Positions 37,977-47,419 of a stretch of 64,000 nucleotides of DNA are shown piece after piece. Position numbers and translations under genes: made by a program. The notes beneath the pieces were generated by a model that was not told the DNA's origin, searched no databases, and worked only from the letters and a program-made list of their open reading frames with translations. Every line of letters starts with the position of its first letter. Within the stretch, counting starts at the first letter, position 1. This stretch comes from Lachnospiraceae bacterium (GTDB lineage: Bacteria > Bacillota > Clostridia > Lachnospirales > Lachnospiraceae), in contig JAFWCK010000049.1 in assembly GCA_017536965.1 (NCBI GenBank), positions 1-64,000 of the forward strand, given 5' to 3'.

Positions 37977-38495
37977 ATGGTAACAGAATCCAGTACGATC
38001 TATAAATTAATGATCCTGTATATGCTGAACAAACTTGATTCACAGCTGACAAACGCGCAGCTGTCCGGTTTTTTTATTTCCAATGACTATACGGATTATT
38101 TCACACTGCAGCAGACACTGTCAGATCTGGTAGAATCCAAATTTGTGGAAAAGATCACGATCCGCAACACATCCTATTACAGCATCACACCGGAGGGCTA
38201 TGAATCTCTGACGTTCTTTAAGAATCAGATCCCTAAAGGCGCGCTGGAAGATATGAACCAGTATCTGGACAACAACAAATATGCGCTGAAAAATGAAGTC
38301 GGCACTCAGGCCGATTACTATAAACACACCAGCGGCGACTACATCGCCCACTGTCAGGTCATGGAAGGAAAGTCTCTGCTCTACGAGATCAACATTGCCG
38401 TTCCGAGCGAAGAAGAAGCGGCAAAGATCTGCAGCAACTGGCGGGGCTATTCCGAAGAATTATACGGGCAGATCATGAATGCCCTGCTGCAATAA
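37977..38495 (+). CDS. DUF4364 family protein, winged-helix-like
   Basis: A 172-residue protein. About residues 5-80 resemble a PadR-like or winged-helix fold (LMILYMLNKLDSQLTNAQLS, then LVESKFVEK and YSITPEGYESL), so DNA binding is possible. The C-terminal half is of unknown fold. The family is known mainly from Clostridia. The gene stop lies one base before the engB start, so the two are coupled. The ribosome site is GGGTGG. Confidence 0.85.
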   Translation: MVTESSTIYKLMILYMLNKLDSQLTNAQLSGFFISNDYTDYFTLQQTLSDLVESKFVEKITIRNTSYYSITPEGYESLTFFKNQIPKGALEDMNQYLDNNKYALKNEVGTQADYYKHTSGDYIAHCQVMEGKSLLYEINIAVPSEEEAAKICSNWRGYSEELYGQIMNALLQ

Positions 38496-38496
38496 T

Positions 38497-39087
38497 ATGG
38501 TCATTAAATCTGTTGAACTGGAGATCGTGTGCGGGCCGACCAGCAAGCTGCCAGCTACCGCGCTGCCGGAGATCGCATTTGCAGGAAGATCCAATGTCGG
38601 AAAGTCTTCCCTTATTAACGTACTGATCAACCGGAAGGGGCTGGCGCGTACGTCCAGTCAGCCTGGCAAGACGCAGACCATCAATTTCTATAACGTTAAT
38701 AAAGAACTCTATTTTGTCGGCCTGCCGGGATACGGCTTTGCAAAGACATCCAAGGCGGAACAGGCCAAATGGGGTGTCATGATCGATAAATATCTGCGCA
38801 CATCCAGGCAGTTAAAGACCGTCTTTCTTCTGATCGATATCCGTCATGAAGTCAAAAACAGCGACAAGGAAATGTTTGACTGGGTCAAGGCAAATGGATA
38901 CGAACCGGTGATCATTGCGACCAAAGCGGATAAGATCACACGCAACCAGCTGCCAAAGCAGCTCAAACTGATCCGGGAAGGACTGGGTGTGCAAAAGGCA
39001 TCTGAAATTACCATCTTCCCATTCTCTGCCCTGACCAAACAGGGACGTGATGAAATCTGGAATGCAATCAGCACATTAATCTCCTGA
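38497..39087 (+). CDS. engB: Ribosome biogenesis GTPase YsxC/EngB
   Basis: A 196-residue small GTPase needed for 50S subunit assembly. G1 is GRSNVGKSS, G2 the Thr in GKTQTINFY, and G4 TKADKI. The G3 motif reads GLPG where the family has DLPG or DVPG: the Mg-coordinating Asp is replaced by Gly through one base (GGC for GAC). The start chosen is MVIKSVELEI at 38497, one base after the upstream stop; an in-frame ATG at 38479 inside the upstream gene is the alternative. Length and all other motifs are normal. Confidence 0.93.
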   Translation: MVIKSVELEIVCGPTSKLPATALPEIAFAGRSNVGKSSLINVLINRKGLARTSSQPGKTQTINFYNVNKELYFVGLPGYGFAKTSKAEQAKWGVMIDKYLRTSRQLKTVFLLIDIRHEVKNSDKEMFDWVKANGYEPVIIATKADKITRNQLPKQLKLIREGLGVQKASEITIFPFSALTKQGRDEIWNAISTLIS

Positions 39088-39109
39088 CAAAGGGAACGTC
39101 TCACAAGAC

Positions 39110-39147
39110 AAAAAAAGGACCGCCTGAAAGCGGTCCTTAATTTTTTT
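39110..39147. terminator. Bidirectional terminator between engB and the His-rich protein gene
   Basis: GGACCGC (39117-39123) pairs with GCGGTCC (39130-39136) across CTGAAA. An A-run lies before and a T-run after, so it works for engB on the plus strand and for the His-rich gene on the minus strand. Confidence 0.9.
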
Positions 39148-39151
39148 ATTA

Positions 39152-39772
39152 TTACAGTCTTTCAAATACTTCCACGACTTTGTCTTTCAATTCTTCTTCG
39201 GTTGGTCCGAATACGATGCTTGCAAAGCCGATAGCAGCACCCTGCGGCTCATGCCCTTCAATATTCAGGGTCGAACCTGTCGTGGAAAATGTCGTTGTCG
39301 GACCATGCTCTTTAATATAACCTTTTACATGTCCGATCAAAGCACCGATGGAATCCAGCCATGCTGTCAGTTCATGGATGGCATCTTCCATGGCAACTTT
39401 TGCCTGCTCCGGATCTGTCAGGATATCCTTTTCAAAGGAGCAGATGGTTGCGCCTTCATGGCTGTGTGTTTCCAGAACGGAATAGCCTGCCACTTCATAG
39501 GTATGGCCGTGGTCGTGATCGTGATGATCATGATCATGGTCGTGATCGTGACATCCGCAGTCACAGTCATCATCGTGATCATGGTGATGATGGTGATGAT
39601 GCTCGTGATCGTGATCCTCGCAGCCGCACTCCTCATCATGGTGGTGATGGTGATGATGTTCATGCTCATGATCATGATGGTGATGATGTTCGTGCTCGTG
39701 ATGATGCTCGTGCTCTTCGTGGCAGCAGCATTCTTCCTTTTCTTCGTTCTCTATATGCTCATGTTCACTCAT
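39152..39772 (-). CDS. Histidine-rich metal-binding protein
   Basis: A 206-residue protein. The first about 91 residues are a low-complexity His/Glu/Asp region with about 41 His and eight Cys (CCC, CGC and CDCGC clusters), which should bind several zinc, nickel or similar ions. The remaining 115 residues form an ordinary folded domain (GYSVLETHSHEGATICSFE ... GFASIVFGPTEEELKDKVVEVFERL). The CobW-type GTPase gene ends 18 bp upstream on the same strand, so metal storage or delivery with that partner is likely. I do not recognise the C-terminal domain with certainty. No signal peptide is seen, so it should be cytoplasmic. Confidence 0.85.
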   Translation of the reverse strand: MSEHEHIENEEKEECCCHEEHEHHHEHEHHHHHDHEHEHHHHHHHDEECGCEDHDHEHHHHHHHDHDDDCDCGCHDHDHDHDHHDHDHGHTYEVAGYSVLETHSHEGATICSFEKDILTDPEQAKVAMEDAIHELTAWLDSIGALIGHVKGYIKEHGPTTTFSTTGSTLNIEGHEPQGAAIGFASIVFGPTEEELKDKVVEVFERL

Positions 39773-39790
39773 AGTAAAACCTCTTTTCTA

Positions 39791-40420
39791 TTACTCCCAG
39801 CTGTTGATCTCTGTGATCATTTCGCGGCAGATTCCAACGGTTCCTTCCGGATCAGTGGTTGTGGAAACTCTGTAGAGTTTTGCGTCGCATTTGGAGCTGA
39901 TCTGTTTTTCCACTTCTGCGATCGTTTCTTCGTCCGTTGCATCGATCTTATTCAGCAGGACATAGTTTGCGCGGTCAATCTGCTCATCTACCAAAGCTCC
40001 CGCTACACGGCTGATCCTAAGCCATCTGCTTGCATCTACAACTGTGATCAGCGTAATATTCATGTTTTCATCGTAGTAATCCCACAGCTGCTGAGCCACA
40101 TCATACGGACGAGCCAGACCTGTTGTCTCCAGAATAACAAATTCCGGATGCATCTGATCTTCCATTTTGCTGAGAGCATCCATCAGAGAAGATGCGATCG
40201 TGCAGCAAACACAGCCGTTAAACAGTTCCGATGTATACAGACCGGATCCTTCTGTAAAAGCGGTATCAACTCCAACCTGTCCGATCTCATTCTCAATGAT
40301 CGCAACTTTTGTAGAGCCATCTGCCGCACCGCCTGCGCTGGCAACCATTTCCTTTGCGAGAGGGATCAAAACGCTGGTCTTTCCGGAGCCCAAAAAGCCA
40401 CCTAAAATAATAAGTTTCAT
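39791..40420 (-). CDS. CobW/COG0523 family metallochaperone GTPase, short form
   Basis: A 209-residue G3E GTPase. The P-loop is GGFLGSGKTSVL near residues 5-16, the metal-binding CxCC motif is NGCVCCTIAS near 69-78, and NKID serves as G4. The usual CobW C-terminal domain is absent, so this is the compact form. The start is MKLIILGG (ATG at 40418-40420) with GGAG 6 bp upstream; an in-frame TTG four codons earlier overlaps that site. The adjacent His-rich protein may supply or receive its metal ion. Metal identity is unknown; zinc, nickel or cobalt are options. Confidence 0.9.
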   Translation of the reverse strand: MKLIILGGFLGSGKTSVLIPLAKEMVASAGGAADGSTKVAIIENEIGQVGVDTAFTEGSGLYTSELFNGCVCCTIASSLMDALSKMEDQMHPEFVILETTGLARPYDVAQQLWDYYDENMNITLITVVDASRWLRISRVAGALVDEQIDRANYVLLNKIDATDEETIAEVEKQISSKCDAKLYRVSTTTDPEGTVGICREMITEINSWE

Positions 40421-40518
40421 AGCGCACTCCAATCTGTCATTTCGACATTTATATTATAACTGCTTTTATTGACTGATTATAAGAAAAAATACCTGACTTT
40501 TATTGTTATTTTATTATA

Positions 40519-41769
40519 TCATTCCTTGATCATTTTTGCAGTGACTGTCACTTTTTTTACAGATTCATCCGAAGGGATCTCATACATCAGATCCATCATC
40601 GTATCTTCCATAATACTGCGCAGTCCCCTTGCACCGATCTGCCGCTCGTAAGCCTTATGCGCGATCTCGCGGATGGCATCCTCTTTAAACTGCAGATCCA
40701 CATGATCCAGTTTGAACAGTGCCTGATACTGTTTGATCAGTGCATTCTTAGGCTCTTTCAGGATCTTGACCAGATCGTCTTCCGTCAGCGATTTCAGGGA
40801 CACCACTACAGGGACACGTCCGACAAATTCCGGAATGATTCCGTATTTGATCAGATCCTGCGGCATGACCTGTGCAAACAGATCATCCGTTTCCTGTGTA
40901 TCGCCAGTCAGTATCTCTGCACCGAATCCGATTCCCTTTCTATCTACACGGCCTTCCACGATCTTCTCCAGACCTGCAAAAGCGCCGCCGCAGATAAACA
41001 GGATGTTGCTGGTATTAATGTGCAGCATTTCCTGGCCCGGATGTTTTCTGCCGCCCTGCGGCGGAACCGATGCGTCCGTTCCTTCCAGGATCTTTAAGAG
41101 TGCCTGCTGTACGCCTTCTCCGGAAACATCACGGGTAATGGATACGTTCTCACTCTTCTTGGTGATCTTATCAATCTCGTCAATATAAACGATTCCGTAC
41201 TGTGCTTTATCAATATCATAATCGGCAGCCTGGATTAGTTTAAGCAGGATATTTTCTACATCCTCACCTACATAGCCTGCTTCTGTCAGTGTTGTGGCAT
41301 CTGCGATTGCAAATGGCACGTTCAGAATCTTGGCCAGTGTCTGTGCCAGAAATGTCTTACCGGAACCGGTCGGCCCCAGCATTAAGATATTGCTCTTCTG
41401 CAGCTCCACATCCAGCTCATCCTGTGACAGAACCCTCTTGTAATGATTATAGACCTGCACAGAAAGAACTCTCTTGGCTTCGTCCTGTCCGATCACATAT
41501 TCATCCAGAAACGCCTTGATTTCTTTCGGTTTATGCAGATGAATGTTCAGATCATCTTTCAGCTTATTCCTGCCAAAGCCGGATGCTTCCGGGACATCGT
41601 CCAGTCTGTACGTATCCAGCCCCAGGATCTCCATGCAGCGGATGACACAGTCCGGACAGATGGCGGAACCATTTGGTCCGGTGATGATCTGCGCGCCGAT
41701 CTCATCAGCCCTTCTTCCACAGAAAGAACAGGTCGGAATATTGGAATTGCCGTTTGTTCTGTCTGCCAT
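40519..41769 (-). CDS. clpX: ATP-dependent Clp protease ATP-binding subunit ClpX
   Basis: A 416-residue AAA+ unfoldase. The N-terminal zinc domain has CSFC (14-17) and CPDC (38-41). Walker A is [15 protein letters not shown] near 123, the pore loop GYVGED follows, and the IGF loop for ClpP docking is in [11 protein letters not shown]. The start is MADRTNGN (ATG at 41767-41769), with GAGGG about 7 bp upstream. It lies two bases downstream of the clpP stop and forms the classical tig-clpP-clpX group. Confidence 0.97.
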   Translation of the reverse strand: MADRTNGNSNIPTCSFCGRRADEIGAQIITGPNGSAICPDCVIRCMEILGLDTYRLDDVPEASGFGRNKLKDDLNIHLHKPKEIKAFLDEYVIGQDEAKRVLSVQVYNHYKRVLSQDELDVELQKSNILMLGPTGSGKTFLAQTLAKILNVPFAIADATTLTEAGYVGEDVENILLKLIQAADYDIDKAQYGIVYIDEIDKITKKSENVSITRDVSGEGVQQALLKILEGTDASVPPQGGRKHPGQEMLHINTSNILFICGGAFAGLEKIVEGRVDRKGIGFGAEILTGDTQETDDLFAQVMPQDLIKYGIIPEFVGRVPVVVSLKSLTEDDLVKILKEPKNALIKQYQALFKLDHVDLQFKEDAIREIAHKAYERQIGARGLRSIMEDTMMDLMYEIPSDESVKKVTVTAKMIKE

Positions 41770-41771
41770 TC

Positions 41772-42359
41772 TCAACCCTCGTGATTCTTGATGACTGCAT
41801 CGATCAGTCCATATTCTTTTGCTTCATCAGCTGTCAGCCAGTTGTCACGCTCGGTATCCTGCTCGATCGTTTCGATCGGTTTGCCGGTGTTTTCTGCCAG
41901 CAGACGATTCAGGTTTTCGCGGATTCGAAGGATATGCTCTGCGTTGATCTTAATATCACTTGCCTGTCCCTGCGCTCCGCCGGATGGCTGATGGATCATG
42001 ATCTCGGAATTTGGAAGCGCAAACCGTTTTCCTTTTGCGCCGCCGGCAAGAAGAAATGCACCCATGCTGGCTGCCATACCAATACAGGTTGTGGATACAT
42101 CACATTTAACATACTGCATCGTGTCATAGATTGCCATTCCTGCCGTAACACTTCCGCCAGGGGAATTGATATAAAAATGAATATCCTTGCCCGGATCTTC
42201 GCTCTCCAGGAAAAGGAGCTGTGCGACGACCAGGCTGGCGGTCACATCGTTCACTTCTTCACCCAGGAAAACGATTCTTTCCTTTAACAATCTGGAATAA
42301 ATATCATAGGCTCTTTCGCCTCTGCTCGTTGATTCAATTACTGTTGGAACTAAACTCAT
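41772..42359 (-). CDS. clpP: ATP-dependent Clp protease proteolytic subunit
   Basis: A 195-residue serine protease of normal length. The triad is Ser98 (GMAASMGAF), His123 ([12 protein letters not shown]) and Asp172 (TERDNWL). The start is MSLVPTVIE (ATG at 42357-42359), directly preceded by AGGAGGATCCT; the longer frame start at 42389 lies inside an intergenic hairpin. It pairs with ClpX encoded next and with ClpC at the left edge of the window. Confidence 0.97.
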   Translation of the reverse strand: MSLVPTVIESTSRGERAYDIYSRLLKERIVFLGEEVNDVTASLVVAQLLFLESEDPGKDIHFYINSPGGSVTAGMAIYDTMQYVKCDVSTTCIGMAASMGAFLLAGGAKGKRFALPNSEIMIHQPSGGAQGQASDIKINAEHILRIRENLNRLLAENTGKPIETIEQDTERDNWLTADEAKEYGLIDAVIKNHEG

Positions 42360-42391
42360 AGGATCCTCCTTATTTGGTGCTATATACAAAT

Positions 42392-42413
42392 GAGGCCGAC
42401 TGCTGCCGGCCTC
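42392..42413 (-). terminator. Hairpin between tig and clpP, possible partial terminator
   Basis: GAGGCCG (42392-42398) pairs with CGGCCTC (42407-42413). The following minus-strand bases are ATTTGT, a poor T-run, so it likely reduces but does not stop read-through from tig into clpP. Confidence 0.45.
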
Positions 42414-42432
42414 GTGATAAACATGTTTCTGA

Positions 42433-43824
42433 TTATGCCTCCGGCTCTGCTGCAGCCTCTTCCGGTGCCTGCTCTTCCTTTGGAGCTTCCTCGGCTGCCG
42501 GTGCTTCTTCCTTTTCTTCTTCTTTAGGTTCTACGGCAACACCGTTCTCGAACAGGAAATCTGCTGCCTTAGAGACAGCGATGTCGACCTTCATGCCTTC
42601 TTTTTCTTTGTCTGAAATCATTTCTTTTAATTTATCTAATTCCATCCCATAAGAATCAGCCATCTTCTGAAGTTCTTCATCGACCATTTCATCTGTCACT
42701 TCAATGTTTTCAGCCTTTGCGACAGCTTCCAGAACCAGTCTCTGCTGAATAGTCTGAAGGGCATGCGGGCGGATGTCTGCCAGGAATTTTTCCGGTGTCT
42801 GGCCGACCAGATTCAGATACTGGTCAAACTGAATTCCCTGACTTTCCATTCTCATGGCAAAGTCCTGGGCACTCTGCTCAACCTGTGCATCCAGCATAGG
42901 ATCCGGAATATCCATCTGGCTGGCTTCTACAAGTTTGCCAACAAGCTCATTTTGAGCTGTGCTCTTAGCTTCTGCTTCTTTTCTCTCCTGGAATTTCTTG
43001 CGGATGTCTTCCTTGTACTCTTCCAGTGTATCAAACTCAGAAACTTCGGCTGCAAACTCATCATCGATTTCCGGAAGTTCTTTGCTCTTGATGTCGTTCA
43101 GTTTGACCTTGAACACTGCCGGCTTGCCTGCCAGATCTTCTGCCTGATATTCTGCCGGGAATGTCACGTTAACATCAAACTCATCGCCTACGCTGTGTCC
43201 GGCGATTTGATCTTCAAATGTATCAATAAATGAATGTGAACCCAGTGTTAAAATATAGCCTTCTGCTTTTCCTCCCTGGAAGTCCTTGCCATCGATGAAT
43301 CCTTCAAAGTCGATATCTACGATATCTCCTTCTTTTGCTGCTCTGCCGTCAACCGGTACGCGGCGGCTGTTCAGCTCGCGAACTCTCTCAAGTTCCTTAT
43401 CGATTTCTTCTTCCGGAACAGAGGTATCTGCTTTGGTGTACTCAAGACCTTTGTAATCGCCCAGAGTAACTTCTGGTTTTACAGCAACCTGTACAACATA
43501 AACAAAGTCTTTTCCTCGTTCAAGCTGGATGTCCTGAATCTGCGGAGAAGAAACAATCTCGATCTCCTTGGAAGCTTCATCATAAGCATCCGGATAGGAA
43601 TCAGAGATCAGGAAATTAGCAGCATCTTCATAGAATACTTCTACACCATACTGCTTCTCGATCATCTTCTGCGGCACTTTGCCTTTTCTGAATCCCGGCA
43701 TTGTGACCTGATTTTTCACTTTGTGGTAAGCTTTGGTAATTGCAGCTTCGATCACTTCTGTATCTGGGACAGTTACCGTGATATTAGCTAAGTTCTTTTC
43801 CAGTTTTTCAACATTCACATTCAT
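42433..43824 (-). CDS. tig: Trigger factor
   Basis: A 463-residue ribosome-bound chaperone and prolyl isomerase. The ribosome-docking signature is in [16 protein letters not shown] near residues 43-58. The FKBP-type domain covers about 150-240 ([20 protein letters not shown]), and the C-terminal helical arms follow. The last about 35 residues are a Glu/Ala/Pro-rich acidic tail, longer than in many homologues. AAGGAGG precedes the ATG. It has its own promoter overlapping the end of truA. Confidence 0.97.
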   Translation of the reverse strand: MNVNVEKLEKNLANITVTVPDTEVIEAAITKAYHKVKNQVTMPGFRKGKVPQKMIEKQYGVEVFYEDAANFLISDSYPDAYDEASKEIEIVSSPQIQDIQLERGKDFVYVVQVAVKPEVTLGDYKGLEYTKADTSVPEEEIDKELERVRELNSRRVPVDGRAAKEGDIVDIDFEGFIDGKDFQGGKAEGYILTLGSHSFIDTFEDQIAGHSVGDEFDVNVTFPAEYQAEDLAGKPAVFKVKLNDIKSKELPEIDDEFAAEVSEFDTLEEYKEDIRKKFQERKEAEAKSTAQNELVGKLVEASQMDIPDPMLDAQVEQSAQDFAMRMESQGIQFDQYLNLVGQTPEKFLADIRPHALQTIQQRLVLEAVAKAENIEVTDEMVDEELQKMADSYGMELDKLKEMISDKEKEGMKVDIAVSKAADFLFENGVAVEPKEEEKEEAPAAEEAPKEEQAPEEAAAEPEA

Positions 43825-43863
43825 TTTAATAAATCCTCCTTAAGGGTTCTCACACAGAATGGT

Positions 43864-43892
43864 ATTTTATCACAGAAATGCGGATTATTCAA
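43864..43892 (-). promoter_or_regulatory. Promoter of tig-clpP-clpX
   Basis: Minus-strand -35 TTGAAT (43887-43892), 17-bp spacer, -10 TAAAAT (43864-43869), 40 bp before the tig start. The -35 overlaps the truA stop codon. Confidence 0.65.
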
Positions 43893-44682
43893 GGTTTTCG
43901 TAGCAGATCTCCACCAATGTCAGACCGTCTGCAGATGCCTTTGGTGCAGATTTCCTCCGGTCTTTTGATTCCAGAATCTCCTTCACATGCTCCGGCGGAT
44001 AGATCCCCATTCCGACCTTCTCCAGCGTTCCTGCTATGATGCGGACCATATTGTACAGGAACCCGTTTCCGGTAATTGTGATATGGACTTTTTTGGCTGG
44101 AAAATCATCCGGGTGGATCTTTTCGGCACCATTTGGCATGACAATGGCTTCTTCCGTCACTTCGAGCGAATAAATCGTCCGCACCATGCTCTTCTGCTGC
44201 CCGCCTGCAGAGGAAAAAGCTGTAAAATCATGTTCCCCCAGAAGATACTTGGCTGCCTGCTTCATTTTGTCTGTATGAAGCTCATAATAGACATAATCCG
44301 TATACAGCCGCTCCTTTGGAAGATTGACCCGGCTGTTTAATATATCATAGCGGTAGGTCTTGCGGCAGTTTGTATAGCGCGGATGGAAATCCGGAGCGAC
44401 CTCTTCTGACCGGACGATTTTTATATCATCCGGCAGCTGCTGATTCAGCGCATACATGATCTTCTCCGGCGGGATTCTGGTATTTGTATCAAATACCGCA
44501 ACATTCCCCAGCGCATGTACGCCGGAATCCGTGCGGCTTGCCCCGATGATCGTAATATCTTCTTTGAGCAGCCTGGACAGTTCTTCGTTGATCACCTGCT
44601 CGATGGCGATCCCGTTTTTCTGGATCTGCCATCCCACGTAATTCGTACCGTCATAGGAAATAATCAGTTTGATCCGTTTCAT
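43885..44682 (-). CDS. truA: tRNA pseudouridine(38-40) synthase
   Basis: A 265-residue pseudouridine synthase that modifies positions 38-40 in the anticodon arm. The catalytic Asp is near residue 52 in GASRTDSGVHALGN. FHPRYTNCRKTYRY and GNGFLYNMVRIIAGTL are further family signatures. The start chosen is MKRIKLIISYDGTNY (ATG at 44680-44682, GGAG 9 bp upstream); an in-frame ATG at 44697 is possible. In many Firmicutes truA follows ecfT directly; here a strong terminator stands between them. Confidence 0.94.
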   Translation of the reverse strand: MKRIKLIISYDGTNYVGWQIQKNGIAIEQVINEELSRLLKEDITIIGASRTDSGVHALGNVAVFDTNTRIPPEKIMYALNQQLPDDIKIVRSEEVAPDFHPRYTNCRKTYRYDILNSRVNLPKERLYTDYVYYELHTDKMKQAAKYLLGEHDFTAFSSAGGQQKSMVRTIYSLEVTEEAIVMPNGAEKIHPDDFPAKKVHITITGNGFLYNMVRIIAGTLEKVGMGIYPPEHVKEILESKDRRKSAPKASADGLTLVEICYENLE

Positions 44683-44754
44683 CCAACTATTCTCCATTTT
44701 ATCCTGATTATAATTTTGACCTGATTATAATACAGATTGCTCCGCGGTGCGAAA

Positions 44755-44785
44755 CAAAATAAAAGCCCGGCCGCAATGGCCGGGC
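44755..44785 (-). terminator. Intrinsic terminator of the CDF-ecf operon
   Basis: On the minus strand GCCCGGCC and GGCCGGGC (44778-44785 with 44765-44772) form a strong stem followed by TTTTATTTT. It lies 43 bp after the ecfT stop. Confidence 0.92.
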
Positions 44786-44827
44786 GGGATCTGTATGTTT
44801 GTCATCTCCCAATCTTTCTTAAGAACT

Positions 44828-45655
44828 TCAGATTGCTCCCCACGTCAGAAAATGCTCCATCAGGATACGCAGGCCTATCGTCACAAGAAGATATACGAAC
44901 AACAGGATATATGCGACTTTATCTCTGGTCTCATATTTCAGCGGGAACATCTTTGTCCTGTTTGTTCCGCCGGCATAGCATCTGGCTTCCATAGCGGTTG
45001 CCAGTTCGGTTGCCCGCCGGAATGCACTGACAAACAGCGGAACCATGATCGGGATCATGCCCTTTGCTTTCAGGATGATGCCGCCGGTATCAAAATCCGC
45101 ACCGCGCGCAAGCTGTGCCTTGGTGATCTTGTTGATCTCTTCCGTCAGGATCGGGATAAAGCGCAGTGCAATACTCATCATCATGGCGATCTCATGACCA
45201 GGAAAATGGATCACATCCAGCGGCTTAAAGACCTTCTCCAATCCATTCGTCAGCGTTGTAGGCGTTGTGGTGTATGTCAAAAGCGATGCCCCGACGATGA
45301 CATAGATCAGACGCAGTGCAAAGAAAACTGCCCGATAAATGCCTTCATAACTCATCCGGAAGATCCACCATCTCCAGATGATCGTGCCGTCGCTGAAGAA
45401 CAGGTTAAAGAACACGGCCAGGATCACCAGGAACCAGACAAAACGGAGCCCTTTTAAAATATGCTTCAACGGCACTTTGGACAAAGCGATCAGTGTAGCG
45501 ATCGCAGCCGTAAGGAAAATAAACCCAATGAGATTATTAATAATAAAAACGGCCGCAACGTAAACAACTACGCCGAAAAGCTTCACTCTCGGGTCCAAAC
45601 GGTGCATTATGGAATTTTCCGGGTAATACTGCCCGATCGTAATATCCTTAAACAT
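44828..45655 (-). CDS. ecfT: ECF transporter transmembrane protein EcfT
   Basis: A 275-residue membrane protein with about five to six hydrophobic helices, the shared membrane component of energy-coupling factor vitamin importers. The two coupling motifs are visible: AQLARGADFD, with canonical ARG, and MEARCYAGG, where Cys stands in place of the usual Gly. It lies 6 bp after ecfA2. Substrate-specific S components are encoded elsewhere. Confidence 0.94.
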   Translation of the reverse strand: MFKDITIGQYYPENSIMHRLDPRVKLFGVVVYVAAVFIINNLIGFIFLTAAIATLIALSKVPLKHILKGLRFVWFLVILAVFFNLFFSDGTIIWRWWIFRMSYEGIYRAVFFALRLIYVIVGASLLTYTTTPTTLTNGLEKVFKPLDVIHFPGHEIAMMMSIALRFIPILTEEINKITKAQLARGADFDTGGIILKAKGMIPIMVPLFVSAFRRATELATAMEARCYAGGTNRTKMFPLKYETRDKVAYILLFVYLLVTIGLRILMEHFLTWGAI

Positions 45656-45661
45656 AGTTTT

Positions 45662-46513
45662 CTATAGCTTATACATCTGCAGGATCTTCTCCGCTGCTTC
45701 CTCAACTGTCAAGGTATCTCCCAGTCCGATGCTCTGGGTAAATGCACACACCTCCGGCACGCCCAGACCGATCTCTTCCAGTTCCTGCCGATGGGAGAAC
45801 ACATCACGTGTGCTGCCATCTAAGACCACTTTCGCTTTGTGCAGCGCGATCACACGGTCCGCATACTGTGCCACCTCTTCCATACTATGAGAAACCAGGA
45901 TAACGGTCACATGCCGTTCCTGCTGATATTTTTTCAGCAATTCCAGGATCTGGGATTTGCCCAGCGGGTCTAAACCGGCTGTCGGCTCATCCAGGATCAG
46001 AACTTCCGGCCCCATCGCCAGCACGCCGGCAATAGCCACACGTCTCTTTTCACCTCCGGAAATCTCAAACGGAGATTTTTCATAAAGATTTTCGGAAAGA
46101 CCGACAGCGGAAAGTGCAGCACGTGCCTTTTCTTCCTGCTCCTCTTTTGAGAATCCCAGGTTCTTTGGTCCGTAGCAGACATCCTTCAGAACATTTTCTT
46201 CAAACAGCTGATATTCCGGATACTGGAAGACCAGACCGACGCGGCACCTGAGTGTCCGCAGCGCTTTCTTCTCCTCTTTGGTCAGTTTGCCTTCTTTGTA
46301 GATTGGCACACCATCATAAGTAATGGAACCGGAGGATGGCTCCAGGAGACCGTTAAGCATCTGGATCAGCGTAGACTTGCCAGAACCGGTGCTTCCAATG
46401 ATCGCGGTAAAAGAATCACCGCCCAGCTCCAGATTGACGTCGGAAATAGCCTTCACTTCTTCTGCTGTCCCCGGATTATATATGTAATTGACGTTCTCTA
46501 AACGAATGATCAT
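45662..46513 (-). CDS. ecfA2: ECF transporter ATP-binding protein EcfA2
   Basis: A 283-residue ABC ATPase. Walker A is GSTGSGKSTLIQ near residue 40, the signature ISGGEKRRVAIAG, and Walker B LILDEPTAGLDPLGK. The C-terminal about 50 residues are the EcfA dimerisation extension. The start overlaps the ecfA1 stop in ATGA. It forms the heterodimeric ATPase with EcfA1. Confidence 0.94.
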   Translation of the reverse strand: MIIRLENVNYIYNPGTAEEVKAISDVNLELGGDSFTAIIGSTGSGKSTLIQMLNGLLEPSSGSITYDGVPIYKEGKLTKEEKKALRTLRCRVGLVFQYPEYQLFEENVLKDVCYGPKNLGFSKEEQEEKARAALSAVGLSENLYEKSPFEISGGEKRRVAIAGVLAMGPEVLILDEPTAGLDPLGKSQILELLKKYQQERHVTVILVSHSMEEVAQYADRVIALHKAKVVLDGSTRDVFSHRQELEEIGLGVPEVCAFTQSIGLGDTLTVEEAAEKILQMYKL

Positions 46514-47412
46514 TTCTTCTTTTGTTCCAAAGCTTCTTTTAACTCAGCCGCGTGTATAATGTCGTTCGGCAGATCCATGCCCTTCTCCCGCAGGATATAA
46601 GCCAGATGATAGATCTGCGGAAACCAGAGTCCTAATGCATACAGTTCGGTTCCTCTGGAAAAGATCTCCTTTGGCGTTCCCTGCAGAGCGACCTCACCTT
46701 TATGCATAACGTAGATGTAATCCGCATCCAGCGTTTCTTCCATGAAATGGGTGATGGAAATAATGGTAATTCCCAGCTCTTTATTCAGCTTTTTCACCGT
46801 ATCCATAACTTCCCTGCGGCCACGTGGATCCAGCATAGCCGTCGATTCATCCAGCACGATGCACTTTGGACGCATTGCAAGCACGCCTGCCACAGCGACG
46901 CGCTGTTTCTGTCCGCCGGAAAGCTTATTTGGCGAATGTTTGGCAAACTCACTCATTCCGACACCTTCCAGCGCCGATGCCACTTCCTTCTGAATTTCTT
47001 CCGACGGAACGCCCAGATTCTCCAGTCCAAAAGCCACATCCTCATCCACCACTGAGCCAATGATCTGATTATCCGGATTTTGGAACACCATGCCGACCGT
47101 TTTTCGGATCGTCCAGATCTGGTCTTCTGCTTTGGTGTCGATGTCATCGACCCACAGCGTCCCTTCTGTTGGCATAAGCAGCGCGTTCAGATGTTTTGCA
47201 AAGGTAGACTTACCGGATCCATTCCTGCCCAAAATGCACAGAAACTGGCCCTGACGGACTTCCATGCTGACGTCTTTCAGCGCATTCTCACCTTGCTTTT
47301 TCTCAGGTTCCGGCTTCTCGGTCTCTTCTTTCTTCTTTTTGGTGTCGAACTCATCGGTGTCATCGATCACCGGATAGCTGTATGAAATTCTGTCTGCTTT
47401 GATAAAACTCAT
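46510..47412 (-). CDS. ecfA1: ECF transporter ATP-binding protein EcfA1
   Basis: A 300-residue ABC ATPase with Walker A GRNGSGKSTFAK near residue 62, signature LSGGQKQRVAVAG and Walker B IVLDESTAMLDPRGR, which is typical for EcfA1. An unusual charged insertion (about residues 17-45, rich in Lys and Glu) separates the first beta-strands. It starts 7 bp after the CDF exporter gene. Confidence 0.94.
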   Translation of the reverse strand: MSFIKADRISYSYPVIDDTDEFDTKKKKEETEKPEPEKKQGENALKDVSMEVRQGQFLCILGRNGSGKSTFAKHLNALLMPTEGTLWVDDIDTKAEDQIWTIRKTVGMVFQNPDNQIIGSVVDEDVAFGLENLGVPSEEIQKEVASALEGVGMSEFAKHSPNKLSGGQKQRVAVAGVLAMRPKCIVLDESTAMLDPRGRREVMDTVKKLNKELGITIISITHFMEETLDADYIYVMHKGEVALQGTPKEIFSRGTELYALGLWFPQIYHLAYILREKGMDLPNDIIHAAELKEALEQKKK

Positions 47413-47419
47413 TCTTTAC

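Noticed and set aside
39251..40405. Long plus-strand open frame of 384 codons
   Set aside because: It lies antisense to the His-rich protein and CobW genes; its Met/Val/Ile-rich runs are the complement of His/Asp codons. No ribosome site or family features.
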